Assembly: GCF_000359745.1 (NCBI RefSeq)
Contig: NZ_AQHN01000072.1
Location: forward strand, 1-64,000
DNA: 64,000 bases
Direction of reading: 5' to 3'
DNA from: Rhizobium freirei PRF 81
GTDB taxonomy: Bacteria > Pseudomonadota > Alphaproteobacteria > Rhizobiales > Rhizobiaceae
Shown here: piece after piece, positions 60,984-64,000 of the stretch
How the letters are laid out: the number at the start of each line of letters is the position of its first letter
Numbering within the stretch: position 1 is the first letter of the stretch
Program-made: the position numbers and the translations under genes
Notes under the pieces: model-generated
Seen by the model: only the letters and a program-made list of their open reading frames with translations
The model's database searches: none
Told to the model about the DNA's origin: nothing

Positions 60984-62543
60984 TCAGGCCTTCGATGTGC
61001 GGAGCTCTTCTTCCTCCGGCAATGCGGCGGCATCCTCGACCACATCGCTCGACGCTCCCCGACCAAGGAAGGAGAAAACCACGATTGCGGTGATCATCGT
61101 GATTGTGCTCAGAAGCCAGAGCAGCGCGCTGAAGGCATCGCCATAGCCGTGAATCAGCGCGTCGTGACCGATCGTCGGCACATTCGATGCGGCCGCAGCA
61201 AGGTCGCCGGTGACGAGCCGTTGCGCGGCGGCCGACGCCTGCTCGCCCGCTGGCGCCTCGAGTTTCGATTGGATGAGGGCGGAGAGGATGGCGCTGACGA
61301 CGGCAAGGGCAACGCCTTCGCCGGCGACGCGCGTGGTGCTGAAGATGCCCGTCGCCATGCCGGCCCGCTCTTTCGGAACAACGCTCACGGCGAGACCATC
61401 CATCAAGCCCCATGGCAGGCTGATGCCGATGCCGATCGTCAGCAGCGGACCGATCAAGGCCTGCGGTGCCGAACCGGCGGCGAAATGGCTGAGCCAGAAG
61501 AGACCGGCGGCGGAAATGAGAAGACCGCTGCCGCAGATCGTGGCCGCGCTGAACCAGCGGGCCATAAGACCGGCGGCGATCGGCAGGATGAGAAGCGGCG
61601 CCGAAAGAGCAATCATCATCCGCCCGGCGGCGATCTCGCTCATGCCCTCGATGCCGACGAAGCGCACGGGCAGCAGGATCAGCAGTACCACGAAGGCATA
61701 GGCGGGTGCCGCCGCCAGCAACTGCACGCCGACGAAACGCGGATAGCGAAACAGAGTAAGGTCGAGCATCGGCCGCTTCACCGAGCGTTCGATGATGCCG
61801 AAGGCGAGGAACAGCAATGCAGCGCCGGCCAGCAGGGCGATGACCAGCGGATCGCTCCAGCCGGTCTCGGGTGCGCGCAGCACGCCATAGGTAAAGAGCG
61901 TCAGCGCAAGCGTGAAGCTGAGTGCGCCCGGCCAATCGAGCCCGGTCGCATTCGGATCGCTGGATTCGCGCAGGAAATAGGAAGCTAAGCCAAGAGAGAG
62001 CAGCGCCAAGGCCACCACGAGCAGGAAGATCGACGGCCAGCCGAAAGCGTCGATCATCAGGCCGGAGGCGATCGGCCCGAAGGCGAGGCCGACGCCGAAG
62101 CTGGAGCCGACGATGCTGAAAGCCCGCATGCGCGCCGTGCCGTCGAACTCTTGGGCGAGCGACGCCATGCCGCCGGAAAAGGCGGCTGCCGCGCCGAGAC
62201 CTTGCAGCGCTCTCAATATATCGAACACGACGATGTCGTTGGCAAAAGCCAGCCCAGCGGAGAACAGCGCAAAGCAGCCGACACCGGTCAGAAAGATGCG
62301 GCGGCGTCCGAAGCTGTCGGCAAGCGCGCCGGCAGCCATCAGGCTGCTGCCGAAAGTCAGCATGAAGGCGTTGGTCACCCAGTTGAGGGCAATCGGGCTG
62401 CCGCCGAGCGTTCGGCTGATGGCCGGCAATGCGACGGCCGGGCCGGTAAATGTCAGCGGCATAGCCGCTGCGGCGCAGCAGACCGCGACGAGAACGAAGA
62501 ATTTTTCGGTCGGACTTACGACCTTTGTCTTGGGTGAGGTCAT
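60984..62543 (-). CDS. MFS drug-efflux type transporter (DHA2-like, 14 helices)
   Basis: A 519-residue membrane protein from ATG 62543. LPAISRTLGGSPIALNWVTN, AGALADSFGRRRIFLTGVGC (motif A), ILRALQGLGAAAAFSGGMAS (motif B) and FGPIASGLMIDAFGWPSIFL (motif C) are the signature of DHA2 transporters. Divergent from a LysR regulator, which probably controls it. Substrate unknown. Confidence 0.85.
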   Translation of the reverse strand: MTSPKTKVVSPTEKFFVLVAVCCAAAAMPLTFTGPAVALPAISRTLGGSPIALNWVTNAFMLTFGSSLMAAGALADSFGRRRIFLTGVGCFALFSAGLAFANDIVVFDILRALQGLGAAAAFSGGMASLAQEFDGTARMRAFSIVGSSFGVGLAFGPIASGLMIDAFGWPSIFLLVVALALLSLGLASYFLRESSDPNATGLDWPGALSFTLALTLFTYGVLRAPETGWSDPLVIALLAGAALLFLAFGIIERSVKRPMLDLTLFRYPRFVGVQLLAAAPAYAFVVLLILLPVRFVGIEGMSEIAAGRMMIALSAPLLILPIAAGLMARWFSAATICGSGLLISAAGLFWLSHFAAGSAPQALIGPLLTIGIGISLPWGLMDGLAVSVVPKERAGMATGIFSTTRVAGEGVALAVVSAILSALIQSKLEAPAGEQASAAAQRLVTGDLAAAASNVPTIGHDALIHGYGDAFSALLWLLSTITMITAIVVFSFLGRGASSDVVEDAAALPEEEELRTSKA

Positions 62544-62722
62544 CGGGTTTTCCGTTGGGTTTGAGCAAGGGAGGCCGTGGGCGTTCCTGGGAGTGGATGC
62601 ATGCGGCGCATCGCCGCCCACGGGCTTCAAATGACCCGGACAAGATAGTTTTGCTGCAATTGAATGATAATGAGGCTATCTCTCCATATATACAGGAAGA
62701 AAACGCTCGAATGGAGTTGCCC

Positions 62723-63646
62723 ATGGATCGCTTGAGTGGCCTGCATGCTTTCGTCCGGACGGCGGATCTCGGCAGTTTCGCGGCCGCCGGCCGCGTGCTT
62801 GGTCTTTCAGCCTCGGCAATCGGTAAGGCAGTGACCAATCTGGAACGCCAGCTCGGCGTTCGCTTGCTGCAGCGCTCCACCCGCAGCATCCGGCTGACGG
62901 AGGAGGGGCGCTTATTTCACGAGCGCTGCCGGCGCGTGCTCGACGATCTCGACGACGCCCAGGCCTCGCTCGCTGAGGCCGTCGCAGTCCCGCGCGGACG
63001 GCTGCGCGTCAGCGTGCCGATCGTCAGCTATCATTTCCTGCTGCCGGTGGTGCCGGAATTCGTGGAACGCTATCCCGAGGTCGAGCTCGACATCGATTTC
63101 AATGACCGTATCGTTGACATGATCGAGGAGGGCGTCGATGTCGCGATCCGCAGCGGCGATCTGCCGGATTCGCGGCTGATGTCGCGCACGCTGCGGCCAT
63201 TCCAGATGCTGCTTTGCGCAGCACCTTGCTATCTGGAGCGTCACGGTGTTCCCGATTGTCCGCGGGCGCTCAACGAGCATTCGGCGGTACGGTTTCGGTT
63301 TCCGAACAGCGGCAAGCTGCAGGAATGGCCGCTAACGCTGCCCGAAGCGGAGCCGGAGCTGCGCATGCGCACCGCCTTTTCCTGCAACAATATGGAAGCC
63401 GTGCGCGGCGCTACCGTCGCCGGGCTCGGGGTAGGTTGCATGCCGGATTTCCTCGTGCGCAGTGCGCTTGCCGAAGGCAAGCTGCAAACCGTTCTCGATG
63501 ATTTCATCGATGAGCCCGGCCATTTCCATGTCCTCTGGCCCTCGAGCCGCCACCTGTCACCCAAGGTCCGCGTATTCGTCGATTTTCTCGGCGAACGACT
63601 TTTCGCGAAAAGCTGCGAGGCTTTGCCGGGCACGTCTGCCGCCTGA
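62723..63646 (+). CDS. LysR-family transcription regulator
   Basis: A 307-residue protein; ATG 62723 has GGAG 6 bp upstream (ATG 62711 is an alternative). HTH at MDRLSGLHAFVRTADLGSFA to LGLSASAIGKAVTNLERQLG; the effector domain begins PRGRLRVSVPIVSYHFLLPV. Typical length. The 180-bp divergent intergenic region with the transporter probably contains its binding site; no clear T-N11-A box was pinned down. Confidence 0.9.
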   Translation: MDRLSGLHAFVRTADLGSFAAAGRVLGLSASAIGKAVTNLERQLGVRLLQRSTRSIRLTEEGRLFHERCRRVLDDLDDAQASLAEAVAVPRGRLRVSVPIVSYHFLLPVVPEFVERYPEVELDIDFNDRIVDMIEEGVDVAIRSGDLPDSRLMSRTLRPFQMLLCAAPCYLERHGVPDCPRALNEHSAVRFRFPNSGKLQEWPLTLPEAEPELRMRTAFSCNNMEAVRGATVAGLGVGCMPDFLVRSALAEGKLQTVLDDFIDEPGHFHVLWPSSRHLSPKVRVFVDFLGERLFAKSCEALPGTSAA

Positions 63647-63815
63647 GACAGAGACGATTGCATTGGCTTGAAGTCCGCTTGGTTGCCCGGCGAGATAATT
63701 TTCACAATTGCCTGGGAGACGGTTGTCGCAGGAGTTTGGTTTTGCAACGGTATCGGCTTCCCATGCAGATTTGCCACGCCGATCCGGGGTCTGCGCAGTC
63801 AGGTTGGAAATCACG

Positions 63816-64000
63816 ATGAGCCGCTTCTGGAGTCCTATTGTACATTCCTTGATCCCCTATGTCGCCGGCGAGCAGCCGACCGCAGGCGGGATAACCAAGC
63901 TCAACACCAATGAGAGCCCTTACGGCCCTTCGCCGCTTGTCCTGGAGGCAATTTCAAAGGCCGCGTCCGATACGCTTCGGCTTTATCCGGACCCGACGGC
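63816..64000 (+). CDS. hisC: Histidinol-phosphate aminotransferase (start only)
   Basis: ATG 63816 to the window edge. The first 60 residues (MSRFWSPIVHSLIPYVAGEQ, TKLNTNESPYGPSPLVLEAI, LRLYPDP) are the usual HisC start: the PYxPGEQ and KLxxNExPxGPSP motifs. PLP enzyme of histidine synthesis or a closely related aromatic aminotransferase. Cut by the right edge. Confidence 0.85.
   Translation, partial: MSRFWSPIVHSLIPYVAGEQPTAGGITKLNTNESPYGPSPLVLEAISKAASDTLRLYPDPT

Noticed and set aside
60757..62889. A 710-codon open frame on the minus strand
   Set aside because: It is the out-of-frame shadow of the MFS transporter; the other frame has clear MFS motifs and this one is Arg/Cys-rich.

Overview
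The window holds the larger part of a temperate, contractile-tailed prophage (1 to about 54,029) followed by about 10 kb of ordinary chromosome from a Rhizobium/Agrobacterium-type alphaproteobacterium. The chromosomal genes (a class I DAHP synthase, a RopA/Omp2b-type porin, a free-methionine sulfoxide reductase next to msrB and msrA, and the start of hisC), the GC-rich codon use and a rhizobial-looking palindromic repeat all fit that group. The prophage is cut by the left edge of the window and no integrase is visible. The right end is marked by the 3' half of a tRNA-Pro(CGG) gene (about 53,980-54,029), the expected attR scar. This predicts an intact tRNA-Pro and the integrase beyond the left edge.

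Layout of the prophage. A leftward early operon of small genes (3,405 down to 1) and a rightward early operon (from 5,483) diverge from a lambda-like immunity region. That region has a LexA/CI-type repressor (4,587-5,387) and a Cro-like protein (5,483-5,719). It also has 15-bp TACGY-N5-RCGTW operators: three upstream of cro and two at the leftward promoter. A DUF2441-like gene follows the repressor. Rightward genes run through small translationally coupled ORFs to a replication and regulation block: a GcrA-like regulator, a RuvC-like resolvase, an HNH homing-type nuclease, a small methyltransferase and a DnaB-type helicase. Next comes a 0.7-kb structured non-coding segment (16,387-17,079). The late module then begins.

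Late genes appear in order: terminase small and large subunits, portal, Mu gpF-type head protein, Nudix-prohead protease fusion, decoration protein, DUF2184 major capsid, a GIY-YIG homing endonuclease, head-tail connectors, a signal-peptide fibre cassette, tail terminator, DUF3383 sheath, tube, and tail-assembly chaperone with a -1 frameshift. They continue with the tape measure carrying a muramidase domain, baseplate (plug, hub, Gp138-like spike, gp25, gpJ, DUF2612), fibres and a tailspike. An FkbM methyltransferase moron, a GH24 lysozyme, a lipoprotein, holin-like membrane proteins, an HTH-metallophosphoesterase and a few end genes close the prophage.

A roughly 65-residue glycine/threonine-rich domain recurs six times in four unrelated virion proteins. 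Two homing endonucleases sit beside essential genes. Three fibre-like proteins carry Sec signal peptides. In the chromosome the DAHP synthase is preceded by what looks like a complete Phe/Tyr ribosome-mediated attenuator, with leader peptide and 1:2, 2:3 and 3:4 pairings. All names rest on reading the sequence; no database search was run.
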